64,000 nucleotides of DNA from Aquimonas sp041395245 (GTDB taxonomy: Bacteria; Pseudomonadota; Gammaproteobacteria; Xanthomonadales; Xanthomonadaceae): positions 62,001 through 126,000 of the forward strand of contig JAWLAY010000010.1 of NCBI GenBank assembly GCA_041395245.1. Direction: 5' to 3'. Below the pieces are notes generated by a model. It was not told where the DNA came from, ran no database searches, and worked only from the letters and a program-made list of their open reading frames with translations. The position numbers and the translations under genes are program-made. Positions within the stretch are counted from its first letter, which is position 1. Each line of letters begins with the position of its first letter. Of this stretch, positions 7,966-17,388 are shown piece after piece.

Positions 7966-8400
7966 ATGTCTGTGGTCGGCAAGAAATTCGAAGCGAATCT
8001 CCGTAATGCTTGCGTGGTGTTGATGCTTTGGCTGGCGGTCGGACCGCTATTGTTTTTTGCCATGGGTGAAGTGATTGGGATCAGTTCCCGAACGCCAGCC
8101 ATGGTCCTCGACTATGCAAAGTCGAGTCCTGCTCTGCGGGCGGTATTCCTGTTCTCCGGTCTGGTTGCGGTCTTGGGCGCGTGGCTCTCGTACCGCCGCC
8201 GATACCGTCTCGCGTTCGCTGCGGTAATCGTGTTCCTAGTTGCTTATGTCCTGCCTTTTGTTGAGATGTTTCGCCGCGTGACGCCAACGATATACGCGTC
8301 CATTCTGCCGTTGCTGCTGCTCGGCTTTCTGTCTTACCAATTCAGGCATGCCAGGAAATCAGCGGGCGCCCAAGTCGAGGCGGTTGTGCGCGATGACTGA
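7966..8400 (+). CDS. Four-helix inner-membrane protein of unknown function
   Basis: A 144-residue hydrophobic protein with four predicted membrane spans at about residues 16-36, 58-76, 81-101 and 107-127, joined by short loops rich in Arg (SYRRRYR). GGAGGG precedes the ATG at 7966 by a few bases. I do not recognise a family. The gene and the preceding lipoprotein gene are AT-richer than the flanking regions. It is convergent with mfd, 47 bp apart, with no clear terminator between them. Confidence 0.65.
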   Translation: MSVVGKKFEANLRNACVVLMLWLAVGPLLFFAMGEVIGISSRTPAMVLDYAKSSPALRAVFLFSGLVAVLGAWLSYRRRYRLAFAAVIVFLVAYVLPFVEMFRRVTPTIYASILPLLLLGFLSYQFRHARKSAGAQVEAVVRDD

Positions 8401-8447
8401 TGCCCACATTTCTCAGTTGATGCGAGCCATCAGCTCGTCGTTCCAAC

Positions 8448-11400
8448 TCATCCCGCTTTCCCCGCCAAATACCCCAACAGCAATCTCGCGGTGCGGATGC
8501 GCGAGGCGGCGTCGGGGAGGTCGAGTTTGAGGCGCAGTTTGTCGGGGCCGTCCATGGCGTAGACGCGCGGTTGCTGTTGGATCAGTTTGATGAGGTGCAG
8601 CGGGTCGATGTTGGGCTTGCTGGTGAAGTGGACGCGACCGCCGCGCTCTCCCAGTTCCAGTTTGAGAATGCCCAGCGCGTCGGCGGCGAGTTTGAGTTCG
8701 GCGCTGAGGAACAGGTGTTTGCACGGGTCGGGCAACACGCCGAAGCGATCCACCATTTCGACTTGCAGTTCGTGCAGGGCATCGTTGTCGGCAGCGGTGG
8801 CGATGCGCTTGTAGAGGGTCAGGCGGGTATGTACGTCGGGCAGGTAGTCGTCTGGGATCAGTGCGGGGATATGCAGTTGCACATCGGCACCGTGCCGGGT
8901 TTTGCTGTCGAAGTCGGGAATCTTGCCCTGCTTGATGCTGCGAACCGCGCGTTCCAGCAGTTCGGTGTAGAGGCTGAAGCCGACTTCGGCAATCTGTCCG
9001 CTCTGGCCTTCGCCCAGCAGTTCACCCGCACCGCGGATTTCCAGATCGTGCGTGGCCAGCGCGAATCCGGCACCGAGTTCTTCCAGCGAGGCGATGGCTT
9101 CCAGGCGCTTTTCGGCGTCCGGCGTCAGCGCCTTGCGGTCGGGGATGATCAGGTAGGCGTACGCGCGGTGATGGCTGCGACCGACGCGGCCACGCAACTG
9201 GTGCAACTGTGACAGCCCGAAGCGATCCGCACGATGGATGATGATCGTGTTGGCACTGGGAATGTCGATGCCCGATTCGATGATCGTGGTGCATAACAGC
9301 ACGTTGAAGCGTTGGCGATGGAAGTCGAGCATCACCTGTTCGAGTTCTTTCTCCGGCATCTGTCCGTGCGCGATGCGGATGCGCGCCTCGGGCACCAGTT
9401 CGGCCAGCTCACGACCGGTGCGTTCGATGCTTTCCACTTCGTTGTGCAGGAAGTAAACCTGCCCACCGCGCGCCAGCTCGCGCTGAAACGCTTCACGCAG
9501 TTGCCCTGCATCCCATTGGGTGACGAAGGTCTGCACGGCGAGGCGATGTGCGGGCGGGGTGGCGATCAGTGACAGATCGCGCAACCCGGCCATCGCCATG
9601 TTGAGCGTGCGTGGAATCGGCGTGGCGGTCAGGGTGAGCAGGTGCACTTCCGCACGCAGCGCCTTGAGCGCTTCCTTCTGGCGTACGCCAAAGCGCTGTT
9701 CTTCGTCGACGATGACCAGGCCGAGATCCTTGAAGCGCACGTCTTCCTGCAGCAGCCGATGCGTGCCGACGATGACGTCGAGCTGACCGTTGGCCAAGCG
9801 TTCGAGTTCGGCCTTGATCTCTTTCGCGGTCTTGAAGCGCGACAGCACTTCGACCCGCAGCGGCCAGTCGGCAAAGCGATCGCGGAAGTTGCGGAAATGC
9901 TGCTCGGCCAACAGGGTGGTCGGTACCAGAACCGCCACCTGACGCCCGCTCATGGCGGTGGCGAAGGCCGCCCGCACGGCGACTTCGGTTTTGCCAAAGC
10001 CGACATCGCCACAGACCACCCGATCCATCGGCAGGCTGGATTGCAGATCGCTCAGTACGGCCTCGATGGCACTGAGCTGGTCTGGGGTTTCCTCGAACGG
10101 AAATGCCGCCGCAAATTGCTCGTACTGCGGACGATCCAGATCAATCGCCAGGCCTTTGCGCGCCTGTCGGCGGGCCTGGATTTCCAGCAGCTCGGCGGCC
10201 ACGTCGCGCACCTTGTCGGCGGCTTTCTTGCGTGCCTTTTCCCAGGCTTCGCCGCCCAGTGAATGCAGGGGCGCCAGCTCGGGTGATGCGCCCGAATAGC
10301 GACTGACCAGATGCAGTTGCGACACCGGCACGTAGAGCTTGTCGCCCTTGGCGTATTCGATGGCGAGAAACTCGGCGGCGCTGCCACCCACATCGAGTTT
10401 TTCCAGACCGCGATAACGACCCACACCGTGATCTTCGTGGACGATGGGCGCGCCCAGAGTGAGTTCGGATAGATCGCGGATGATCGCATCGGGCTCGCGC
10501 CCCGCGCGTCGGCGACGGCGTGTCTGCGCGGCGCGCTCGGGATAGAACTGGCGCTCGGTCAGCACGCACAGCGCGGGTTCGCGCAGCGCGAAGCCGTCTT
10601 CGAGTGCGGCAATGGTGATTTGATAGCGCGCGCTGTCGTCCTCGACAAAACTGCGCCAATCGTTGGCCGGCGTCGGGCGCAGGTCGTGCGCCGCAAGCTG
10701 CTCGATCAGCGCTTCACGACGACCGGCAGAATCGGCCGCAATCAGTACGCGGCCCGGATAGCTGTTGAGGAAGTCGCGCAGCGCGTGGCCGCTGGGTTCG
10801 CCCTTTTGCATCAGTGGCAGGCTGGGCGCCGGCGCATCGCCGAGATCGTGCGCGCTCTCGTGACGCGGATGACCAGCGCCGCACACTTCGATGCGCGGCC
10901 ACTGATTCAGTCGCTCGCGCAGCGGCTCGGGTGGCAAGAACAACTGTTCAGGCGGCAAGACCGGGCGCTCGATATCGTGCCGACGTTGTTCGTAACGCTC
11001 GCCGGTATTGGCCCAGAACGCATCCGCTGCTTCCAACACGCCATCGGCCAGCACGCACAAGGTACTTGGCCCGAAGTAGTCGAACAGCGTGCTGGTCTGT
11101 TCGAAGAACAAGGGCAGGTAGTACTCGATGCCGTTCGGTGCCACGCCTTCCTTCAGGTCCTGATATAGCGGACAACGGCGCGGGTCGATAGGGAACTGTT
11201 CGCGTAGCAGACTGCGGAAACGCTTGGTCGCGGCCTCGTCGAGGGGAAACTCGCGGGCGGGCAGCAGACGCACGTCTTCGACCTTGTGCAGCGAGCGCTG
11301 GGTTTCGGGATCGAAGGTGCGGATCGAGTCGATCTCGTCGTCGAGCAACTCGATGCGATAGGGCTCGCTGCTGCCCATCGGATAGATGTCCAGCAGCGCG

Positions 11401-11909
11401 CCACGAATGGCGTAGTCGCCCGGATCAAGCACCTGCGGAACGTGGCGGTAGCCCGCCGCCTCAAGCCGACGCTTTTCGCCATCCAGATCGAGCCGCTGCC
11501 CCAACTTCACCTGCAGCGCATTGCCACTGACGAAGGACACCGGCGCGAGCCGCTGCATCAGTGTGGCCACCGGCACGATCAATACTCCGCGCGCCGTGCC
11601 CGGCAGGCGATACAGCGTCGCCACACGTTGCGAGACGATGTCCTGGTGCGGACTGAACACGTCGTAGGGCAGGGTTTCCCAATCGGGGAAATGCAGCACC
11701 GCCAGATCGCGCGCAAACACCCGCAACTCCGCTTCCAACGCCTGCGCCGCAAACGTATCGCGCGTGACCACCACCAGCAACCCGGCATGCTGCGCCGCCG
11801 CGGACGCGACCGCCAAGGCCAAGGCCGACCCACTCTGCGGCCGCCGCCACCACGCACGTTGCTGGCCTTTGCCCGGCAACGGCGGGCGCAACAGACTGCT
11901 CACGATCAC
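8448..11909 (-). CDS. mfd: Transcription-repair coupling factor
   Basis: A 1153-residue Mfd, close to the 1148 residues of the E. coli protein. It removes stalled RNA polymerase and recruits UvrA to DNA damage. Visible are the N-terminal UvrB-like module, the CarD-like RNA-polymerase-interaction domain ('LGAPIVHEDHGVGRYRGLE'), the translocase with Walker A GDVGFGKTE and the DEEQ motif (VIVDEEQRFG), helicase motif VI (QLRGRVGRS), and the C-terminal UvrA-binding TRCF domain. The start is GTG at 11909; a second GTG lies two codons later. The first few codons are part of a 118-bp sequence found again at 14603-14720. Confidence 0.97.
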   Translation of the reverse strand: MIVSSLLRPPLPGKGQQRAWWRRPQSGSALALAVASAAAQHAGLLVVVTRDTFAAQALEAELRVFARDLAVLHFPDWETLPYDVFSPHQDIVSQRVATLYRLPGTARGVLIVPVATLMQRLAPVSFVSGNALQVKLGQRLDLDGEKRRLEAAGYRHVPQVLDPGDYAIRGALLDIYPMGSSEPYRIELLDDEIDSIRTFDPETQRSLHKVEDVRLLPAREFPLDEAATKRFRSLLREQFPIDPRRCPLYQDLKEGVAPNGIEYYLPLFFEQTSTLFDYFGPSTLCVLADGVLEAADAFWANTGERYEQRRHDIERPVLPPEQLFLPPEPLRERLNQWPRIEVCGAGHPRHESAHDLGDAPAPSLPLMQKGEPSGHALRDFLNSYPGRVLIAADSAGRREALIEQLAAHDLRPTPANDWRSFVEDDSARYQITIAALEDGFALREPALCVLTERQFYPERAAQTRRRRRAGREPDAIIRDLSELTLGAPIVHEDHGVGRYRGLEKLDVGGSAAEFLAIEYAKGDKLYVPVSQLHLVSRYSGASPELAPLHSLGGEAWEKARKKAADKVRDVAAELLEIQARRQARKGLAIDLDRPQYEQFAAAFPFEETPDQLSAIEAVLSDLQSSLPMDRVVCGDVGFGKTEVAVRAAFATAMSGRQVAVLVPTTLLAEQHFRNFRDRFADWPLRVEVLSRFKTAKEIKAELERLANGQLDVIVGTHRLLQEDVRFKDLGLVIVDEEQRFGVRQKEALKALRAEVHLLTLTATPIPRTLNMAMAGLRDLSLIATPPAHRLAVQTFVTQWDAGQLREAFQRELARGGQVYFLHNEVESIERTGRELAELVPEARIRIAHGQMPEKELEQVMLDFHRQRFNVLLCTTIIESGIDIPSANTIIIHRADRFGLSQLHQLRGRVGRSHHRAYAYLIIPDRKALTPDAEKRLEAIASLEELGAGFALATHDLEIRGAGELLGEGQSGQIAEVGFSLYTELLERAVRSIKQGKIPDFDSKTRHGADVQLHIPALIPDDYLPDVHTRLTLYKRIATAADNDALHELQVEMVDRFGVLPDPCKHLFLSAELKLAADALGILKLELGERGGRVHFTSKPNIDPLHLIKLIQQQPRVYAMDGPDKLRLKLDLPDAASRIRTARLLLGYLAGKAG

Positions 11910-12017
11910 GACACCGGAAGAAGGAAAAGGGTGCGGAGTTTAGCAGGTGGGTGTGAGTCGCCTGTCTTGGACCGACCTCAAGGGTCGAGTGCTTCCATGC
12001 CGTCGTTGAACAGGGGA
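11900..12017. repeat. 118-bp direct repeat, copy A
   Basis: This segment holds the last 13 codons of the FG-GAP gene, the intergenic space, and the first ten bases of mfd. It recurs at 14603-14720 in the same orientation with four mismatches and no gaps by eye. The two copies bracket the FG-GAP gene, 2703 bp apart. Confidence 0.92.
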
Positions 12018-14494
12018 AGCCCGTTCAACAGATAGGCTGCACCCTCTTCGTTGTTGGCATAAATTCCCTCGCCCCAGGAGTCGGGTGAGCCGACGAGGAT
12101 GTGCACACCGTCACTGGCGATCGTTTCAAAGGGTCTGGCAAGCGGATCGCTGCGCAATGGCACAGTTTTGCGATGCCGCCACTGGCCGTCAATCAATCGA
12201 TAGACTTCGAGAGAAGGATAATAATCGGAACTCGTATCGTTGCCGACCCAGTAACTGACGACAAAGTCATCGCCATGGAATGTGGTCTGGTAAATATATC
12301 CTGGTTGACCGTAGTCACTCGAAAGCGTGGGGATGATGCCGCTGAGTTGCCAGCCCCCCAGTGTCCGATGATAAAGATGGTGTCCGCCTTCACGTCGAAT
12401 AGCCATTTGCTGGCCGTCGTTTGAAACTACTGCGTTGCCTTGCGGATAGGAGTCCGGTGCGCTGGGTTGCCAGTCCACGCCGTTGTGTTCATAGACATAG
12501 GAAAGGCCACTAAACTGAATGACTGCCGTGTTCCCCGCGATGCGGATCGAGGTTTGAGGTTGTACTTGGATATTAGGCAAATTGAGCGTCTGCGTTTGCT
12601 GCCAAATTCCATTCACTCGAGTCAGGACTGCGATATTTCGGGTGGGATTGTCGACGGGACCTTCAGTGACTTCCGTCATGATTGTATCGCTATCGAGATC
12701 AAAAACAGAATTCCCCGTATAAATTTGTGCTGCGCCAATCGGGAACTGGGCTACTCGATCAATGGACTCATCGTTGATCTCAAAGATATGGATTGTGGCT
12801 TCTAAATGTTCCGAGTTGACTGGCTTTTTCTGTGAAATAACACAGATGGTTTTTTCGGATATACGCGCGATGCTGGCAAAATAGTCTCTGGTGGTGGTTT
12901 CATCTGAGGTGAGAATGGCTTCAGGTAACCAGTTTGTATCGGATTTCTTGAAAATATAGGCGCCACCATAAGATACGGAGTCTTGAGTAAAATAACTGGG
13001 TGTGGCAACGATCAATCGACCGTCATCGATGTCCACACTGTAGCCAAATCTGGCATAACCGTGTCCGACCCCATTGGATAGGTAGGGCAGTTCTGTGTAG
13101 TCGCTATTTTGTGGGACGAAGACCCTAAGCCGGCCGCGTTCCTCCCGCACAGGCACGAGTTCATAGAATCGTGGTGCACCGACCAGAACGGTGTCGCCGG
13201 AAATCGCGACGTCGGTGCCAGTCAGGTCGGAAATAATCCCCCTGTTGGTGTCTTGAGCGGCCGCGGGAATTGATTTCCGCAAGATCCATTGCCCTGCCGT
13301 CTTCTGGTAAACGAGTGCACCGCCATACCCGAGGGGTTGGGTCTCGTCCCACTGTCCATGGGCGCCCACCACGGCGATGTCATTCCGAACTGCAAAACTC
13401 TGTCCTAATGAATAGTTTATGCTTGCTCTGACCGGAATCTTCGTGCCCGCGATCCACTCCTGTCCGTTGAATGCGAACTCAGTGATGTCACTGCTGTGGT
13501 TGGCTCCGATGAAAAGTGAATCATTTGATTTTTCGATGATTCCACCAAGGCCCCAGATGGAGCCTTGTGCGCCGTTGATGATTTTCCGCGCGAAAGCCCA
13601 ATTTGTTCCCTCGTGCACATACTCGTAGACAGCGCCGGTAGTCGTCAGTCCTTCCGGAGTATGTCGCGGAGAGCCGATGAAGATGGAATTTCCGTCGGTG
13701 CGCACGGTGTAGGCGAACTGGTCCAGTGAATCGCCATCCGGTGTGGTGATCTCGGATTCCAACTGCCAGATGCCTTGATTTCTGCGGTAGACGAATGCAA
13801 TGCCTTCCGCATTGTTGAGCTCCGCATTGATGTGCCAGTACGAACCGACGACCAAAAGATCGCCGTAAAGGCTGATGGATTTTCCAAACGTGCCAAGTGA
13901 ATCCTGTCGCGGAGGGGTGATTGTTCTGTTGTAAGTCCACTCGTTATTCACACGATTGAACAAAAACACCCGACCTTCACCAGCACTCAATTCATCGGCG
14001 TCCGGACTGATCCCTTCGGCGACTGCCAACGTGTCGCCGTCCACCGCAAGCGCGGCACCAAACCGGCAAGGATGAGATTGTTCCGGCGCGATGATTTTCT
14101 GCAGTGGCTGAAAGCTGCCTTCCTGCCGCTCGAGAACTTGAACGGAGCCCGCACACCATGACGACGGCGTGCTGTCGTGTGGGATCGCGGCAAAGATCTG
14201 CGTCTCCGTGGCAACGACAATCTTACCGAACTGATCCCAGTCATCGCCTTCCGCGCCGAGCGAGCTTTGCTTACCCTTGAACTTCACCCATGACGGTTGA
14301 CTGGTTGATGTGTCTTTGACATCGATGTGTGCCTGACTCGACTGAATGCGAGGCTGGTCAACGACTGAATGTGCCGATGTCGCGTCGGATGCTCTTGCGC
14401 TGGTCGCGGCGATGCCCGCCACTGCCACGCTGCACAGAATAGTGACAATGGCGATCTGGCGACGGATTGATTCAGTGTGGTCGGTATTCAACAT
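11978..14494 (-). CDS. Secreted FG-GAP repeat (beta-propeller) protein
   Basis: An 838-residue exported protein. A signal peptide is seen in the first ~40 residues ('IAIVTILCSVAVAGIAA', cleavage near ARA). The rest is made of about a dozen repeats of the FG-GAP type, each with a 'FGxxVxxxGDxLxVGAP/S'-like core (for example 'FGKSISLYGDLLVVGS'), as in integrin-like propellers. The C-terminus, LPLFNDGMEALDP, is a short acidic tail like that of the neighbouring RCC1 protein. I chose the ATG at 14494 because the frame upstream has no signal-like feature. The gene is more AT-rich than its neighbours, lies between direct repeats, and probably was acquired or duplicated as a block. Function is unknown; adhesion or surface display is an inference. 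Confidence 0.8.
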   Translation of the reverse strand: MLNTDHTESIRRQIAIVTILCSVAVAGIAATSARASDATSAHSVVDQPRIQSSQAHIDVKDTSTSQPSWVKFKGKQSSLGAEGDDWDQFGKIVVATETQIFAAIPHDSTPSSWCAGSVQVLERQEGSFQPLQKIIAPEQSHPCRFGAALAVDGDTLAVAEGISPDADELSAGEGRVFLFNRVNNEWTYNRTITPPRQDSLGTFGKSISLYGDLLVVGSYWHINAELNNAEGIAFVYRRNQGIWQLESEITTPDGDSLDQFAYTVRTDGNSIFIGSPRHTPEGLTTTGAVYEYVHEGTNWAFARKIINGAQGSIWGLGGIIEKSNDSLFIGANHSSDITEFAFNGQEWIAGTKIPVRASINYSLGQSFAVRNDIAVVGAHGQWDETQPLGYGGALVYQKTAGQWILRKSIPAAAQDTNRGIISDLTGTDVAISGDTVLVGAPRFYELVPVREERGRLRVFVPQNSDYTELPYLSNGVGHGYARFGYSVDIDDGRLIVATPSYFTQDSVSYGGAYIFKKSDTNWLPEAILTSDETTTRDYFASIARISEKTICVISQKKPVNSEHLEATIHIFEINDESIDRVAQFPIGAAQIYTGNSVFDLDSDTIMTEVTEGPVDNPTRNIAVLTRVNGIWQQTQTLNLPNIQVQPQTSIRIAGNTAVIQFSGLSYVYEHNGVDWQPSAPDSYPQGNAVVSNDGQQMAIRREGGHHLYHRTLGGWQLSGIIPTLSSDYGQPGYIYQTTFHGDDFVVSYWVGNDTSSDYYPSLEVYRLIDGQWRHRKTVPLRSDPLARPFETIASDGVHILVGSPDSWGEGIYANNEEGAAYLLNGLPLFNDGMEALDP

Positions 14495-14602
14495 GGCGGA
14501 CTCGGTCGACCAGCGATGACAAGGCTGTTTAATTGTACCTGTCCTTTGCTTTGTTGAGGCCAGCAAGGTTGTCTCGATCAGCATATGAAATACACCTGAT
14601 TG

Positions 14603-14720
14603 TCACGATCACGACACCGGAAGAAGGAAAAGGGCGTGGAGTTTGGCAGGTGGGTGTGAGTCGCCTGTCTTGGACCGACCTCAAGGGTCGAGTGCTTCCA
14701 TGTCGTCGTTGAACAGGGGA
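14603..14720. repeat. 118-bp direct repeat, copy B (gene remnant)
   Basis: This is a second copy of the sequence at 11900-12017. On the minus strand it still encodes the tail PLFNDDMEALDP and stop of an FG-GAP-like gene, but the rest of that gene is missing; an in-frame stop lies a few codons upstream. It also carries the ten-base start of mfd. It lies between the FG-GAP and RCC1 genes. Confidence 0.9.
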
Positions 14721-14787
14721 TACCGCCTTCTGGTCGCAATCATTTACCGGGGCAAGGGCAGCACGAGTTCACGCACCTCAGCGTTCT

Positions 14788-17067
14788 TCACTCAAAGCCA
14801 TCCCGAAACACGCCTTCCAGGTCCAATGCCTCGACGGCTTCCGTGTAAAGGTGCGGGGTGCCATCGCCGAGTTGCCCGGAGTAGTTGTCGCCCCAGCAAC
14901 TCAGTTCGCGGTCGCTGCCAATTGCACATGTATGTGAACCGCCACCCGCGATGGCAATGGGGCTGGTGATGCCCGTGACGTTGGCCGGTGTCGAGCGCGA
15001 GATATTGCTTCCATCGCCCAGTTGCCCGCGCCGATTGTTGCCCCAGCATTTCACGCTGTGATCCTGCATGACGATGCAGGTGGAATTCATGCCGACGCTC
15101 AGCGCCGCAGCGCCATTGCCGACGTCAGCGACGAGGGTCGGTAGTGTGCGCGGTAGCGCGTCGCCGAGGCCAAGCTGACCGAAATAGTTGTATCCCCAGC
15201 AGTAGAGATGGCCGGTCGAGGTCAGTGCGCAACTGTGCGAGCCACCCAAATCGATATCGACAACATCCGCGGGCAGTCCGATGACGTCAACCGGCGTACG
15301 GCGTTGAGTCGTTGTGCCATCGCCCAGTTGGCCTACGTGATTGGCGCCCCAGCATTTGACGCTGCCGTCGTTGAGCAGCGCGCAGCTATGGTTTGCTCCC
15401 AAGCTCACGCTTAGTGTGTCGCCGTCGATGCCACTGACATCGACCGGAAACGTTGTCTGACTGCTCGCAGTGGCATTGCCGACTTGTCCCTGGCTGTTGC
15501 TGCCCCAGCACTTGATCCCGCCTGTGGGCGTGATGGCGCAGGTGTGTGTGCCGCCAGTAGCCACCGCAGAGATGCCATTGCCTAGTCCCGACACTTCGAC
15601 GGGCTCGTGGCGCGTCGTCGTACTGCCGTCGCCGAGTTGGCCATCGTTATTGCCACCCCAGCATTTGACGGTGTGGTCCAGCATCAGTACGCAGGTGAAT
15701 CGGTTGCCAGCCGCGATCTGCAGAACGTTGCCGGACAAACCGGGAACTGCTTGGGGTGGCAAAGGCGCGGTCTGGAGTGGATGGCCAAGTTGGCCAGCAT
15801 CATTCAAGCCCCAGCAATACGCGTCGGCAGCGCTGGTCGTCACGCAGGTGTGGTAGGTGCCCGCCGAAAGCTGCACGGCATCTGCGCCGGGGATAGGTAG
15901 GGCTTGGGGCGTCCATTGGCGCGTGGGGCGGTGATTGCCAAGTTGCGTATCGTAGTTGTCGCCCCAGCAGCGAACGGAGCCATCCATCAGACTCGCGCAA
16001 GTGTGTAAATCGGCAGCGCTGATTGATGTGGCTGGCGCCGGAAGGCCAAGTACTTCCGCTGGGTCATTGTCGGTTGCGGTCTCACCATTGCCCAGTTGCC
16101 CGTTTTCGTTGCGCCCCCAGCACAACACGCTGCCGGTGCTGCTCAGCGCGCAGCTGTGGTCGGCGCCCAGTCCAATGCCACGAATACCTGAGGGAAGCGC
16201 GATGACTTCATGCGGGATGGGCTCACTCAGACCATTGCCATAGCCGAGCTGAAAGAACGTGTTCTGTCCCCAGCAGCGGACCACGGTGTCTTGTCCGAGG
16301 GCGCAGGCGTGGGCGTCGCCCAAACTCAGTGCGTTGGTTTCGACGCTCAGGCCGATGACTGGCACGGGAGTGGGTTTGGCGATGAACGTGCCATCGCCCA
16401 ATTGACCCGCGTTGTTGTTGCCCCAGCAACGCACTTCGCGCGTCGATGTGATGCCGCAGGTAGAGGATCCACCGCCCTCGATCGAGACAAACCGCGTATC
16501 CGGGGCGAGTACCGGCACGGGTGTCAGGCTGAAGTTGCCCGCACCATCGTTGCCCAGCTCTCCGTGCAGATTGCTCCCCCAACAACTGGCCGAGCCATCT
16601 GAATGCAGCGCGCACGAATGGTAGTCGCCCGCGGTGATCGCAACCGCTGTTCCCTGAATGCCGCTGACCAGGGTGGGGACGGATCGCTGGATTTCCGTGC
16701 CATCCCCGAGGCGCCCCAGGTCGTTGCGACCCCAGCACAAGACGTTGCCGGTATCCAGCAACGCGCAACTATGCTGATTGCCAACGCTGATCTCGACCAC
16801 GCCATTCAATCCCACGGGTTCCACACCGGCGGTTCGATCAATGGTGGTGCCATCGCCGAGTTGTCCGTAACGATTGGCGCCCCAGCAGCGCACGTGGCCC
16901 GAACGCAAGAGCGCGCAACTGTGACCACTGCTCTCATCCCAGCCGCCGGCAGAACGGGTCTGGACGACATCGTGGAAAGGCACTTGGGCCAGAAGCATGA
17001 GTGGCGCCAAGGCAAGGCAAACGAGCAACAGGCATCTTACGAACGCAACATGCGGTCGCACCATCAT
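14788..17067 (-). CDS. Secreted RCC1-repeat protein, 14 repeats
   Basis: A 759-residue exported protein with a signal peptide (VRCLLLVCLALAPLMLLAQ). I count fourteen repeats with the pattern H-[ST]-C-A-[LI]...CWG-x-N-x-x-G-Q-L-G-[DN]-G, each about 50 residues. Fourteen repeats equal two seven-bladed RCC1 propellers. Each blade has a Cys in both the HxCA and CWG parts, which would allow a disulfide per blade outside the cell. The C-terminus reads EGVFRDGFE, similar to the tail of the FG-GAP protein. I chose the tandem ATG at 17067/17064 because it directly precedes the signal peptide; a longer frame to 17241 lacks sense. A 13-codon leader frame overlaps this start. Confidence 0.82.
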   Translation of the reverse strand: MMVRPHVAFVRCLLLVCLALAPLMLLAQVPFHDVVQTRSAGGWDESSGHSCALLRSGHVRCWGANRYGQLGDGTTIDRTAGVEPVGLNGVVEISVGNQHSCALLDTGNVLCWGRNDLGRLGDGTEIQRSVPTLVSGIQGTAVAITAGDYHSCALHSDGSASCWGSNLHGELGNDGAGNFSLTPVPVLAPDTRFVSIEGGGSSTCGITSTREVRCWGNNNAGQLGDGTFIAKPTPVPVIGLSVETNALSLGDAHACALGQDTVVRCWGQNTFFQLGYGNGLSEPIPHEVIALPSGIRGIGLGADHSCALSSTGSVLCWGRNENGQLGNGETATDNDPAEVLGLPAPATSISAADLHTCASLMDGSVRCWGDNYDTQLGNHRPTRQWTPQALPIPGADAVQLSAGTYHTCVTTSAADAYCWGLNDAGQLGHPLQTAPLPPQAVPGLSGNVLQIAAGNRFTCVLMLDHTVKCWGGNNDGQLGDGSTTTRHEPVEVSGLGNGISAVATGGTHTCAITPTGGIKCWGSNSQGQVGNATASSQTTFPVDVSGIDGDTLSVSLGANHSCALLNDGSVKCWGANHVGQLGDGTTTQRRTPVDVIGLPADVVDIDLGGSHSCALTSTGHLYCWGYNYFGQLGLGDALPRTLPTLVADVGNGAAALSVGMNSTCIVMQDHSVKCWGNNRRGQLGDGSNISRSTPANVTGITSPIAIAGGGSHTCAIGSDRELSCWGDNYSGQLGDGTPHLYTEAVEALDLEGVFRDGFE

Positions 17068-17105
17068 GACGCTTGCTTGCGGGGTACGGTTTGCGATGGC
17101 CTCAT
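17064..17105 (-). CDS. Thirteen-codon leader frame, coupled to the RCC1 gene
   Basis: A short frame (MRPSQTVPRKQAS) has a much better ribosome-binding site (GGAAAGGAAG, 2 nt before its ATG at 17105) than the RCC1 gene itself. Its TGA overlaps the tandem ATGs of the RCC1 gene. The layout suggests that ribosomes reach the large gene by coupling from the leader. It could also be chance; no regulatory codon run is visible. Confidence 0.4.
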   Translation of the reverse strand: MRPSQTVPRKQAS

Positions 17106-17388
17106 GGCTTCCTTTCCTGACAGGAGATGGCATTGCGGACGTTGGATTGACGCAACGATCACTCGGACGAGGCTCGCTCACCTCGTTTGCGTCCGTACTC
17201 GACAAGCCCCCGCTTGTTCCGCCGTCGCGGCGGTTCCGCATGCTGTCGCAGGCGGAGAATCTGGACTGAACACGTTTTAGCAGTGCGCACCGGTGAAGTG
17301 CGCAGGTTTCGACGTGTCAGCGCGATGGTGGCCGAATCGATTGGCGCGGGCAAGTTGCAGACCGGTGAGGAGCGCGCCGACCGCGCGC
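17106..17388. other. Intergenic space between ABC exporter and RCC1 gene
   Basis: With the leader this gap is about 320 bp. On the minus strand it should hold the end of the exporter transcript and a promoter for the RCC1 gene. I see only a 6-bp inverted repeat (ACAAGC at 17202-17207, GCTTGT at 17212-17217) without a T-run, and no convincing promoter. The longer open frame continuing the RCC1 gene upstream into this gap has no signal peptide or recognisable domain. Confidence 0.5.

Noticed and set aside
17202..17217. Inverted repeat after the ABC exporter as terminator
   Set aside because: The stem is only 6 bp and lacks a T-run.
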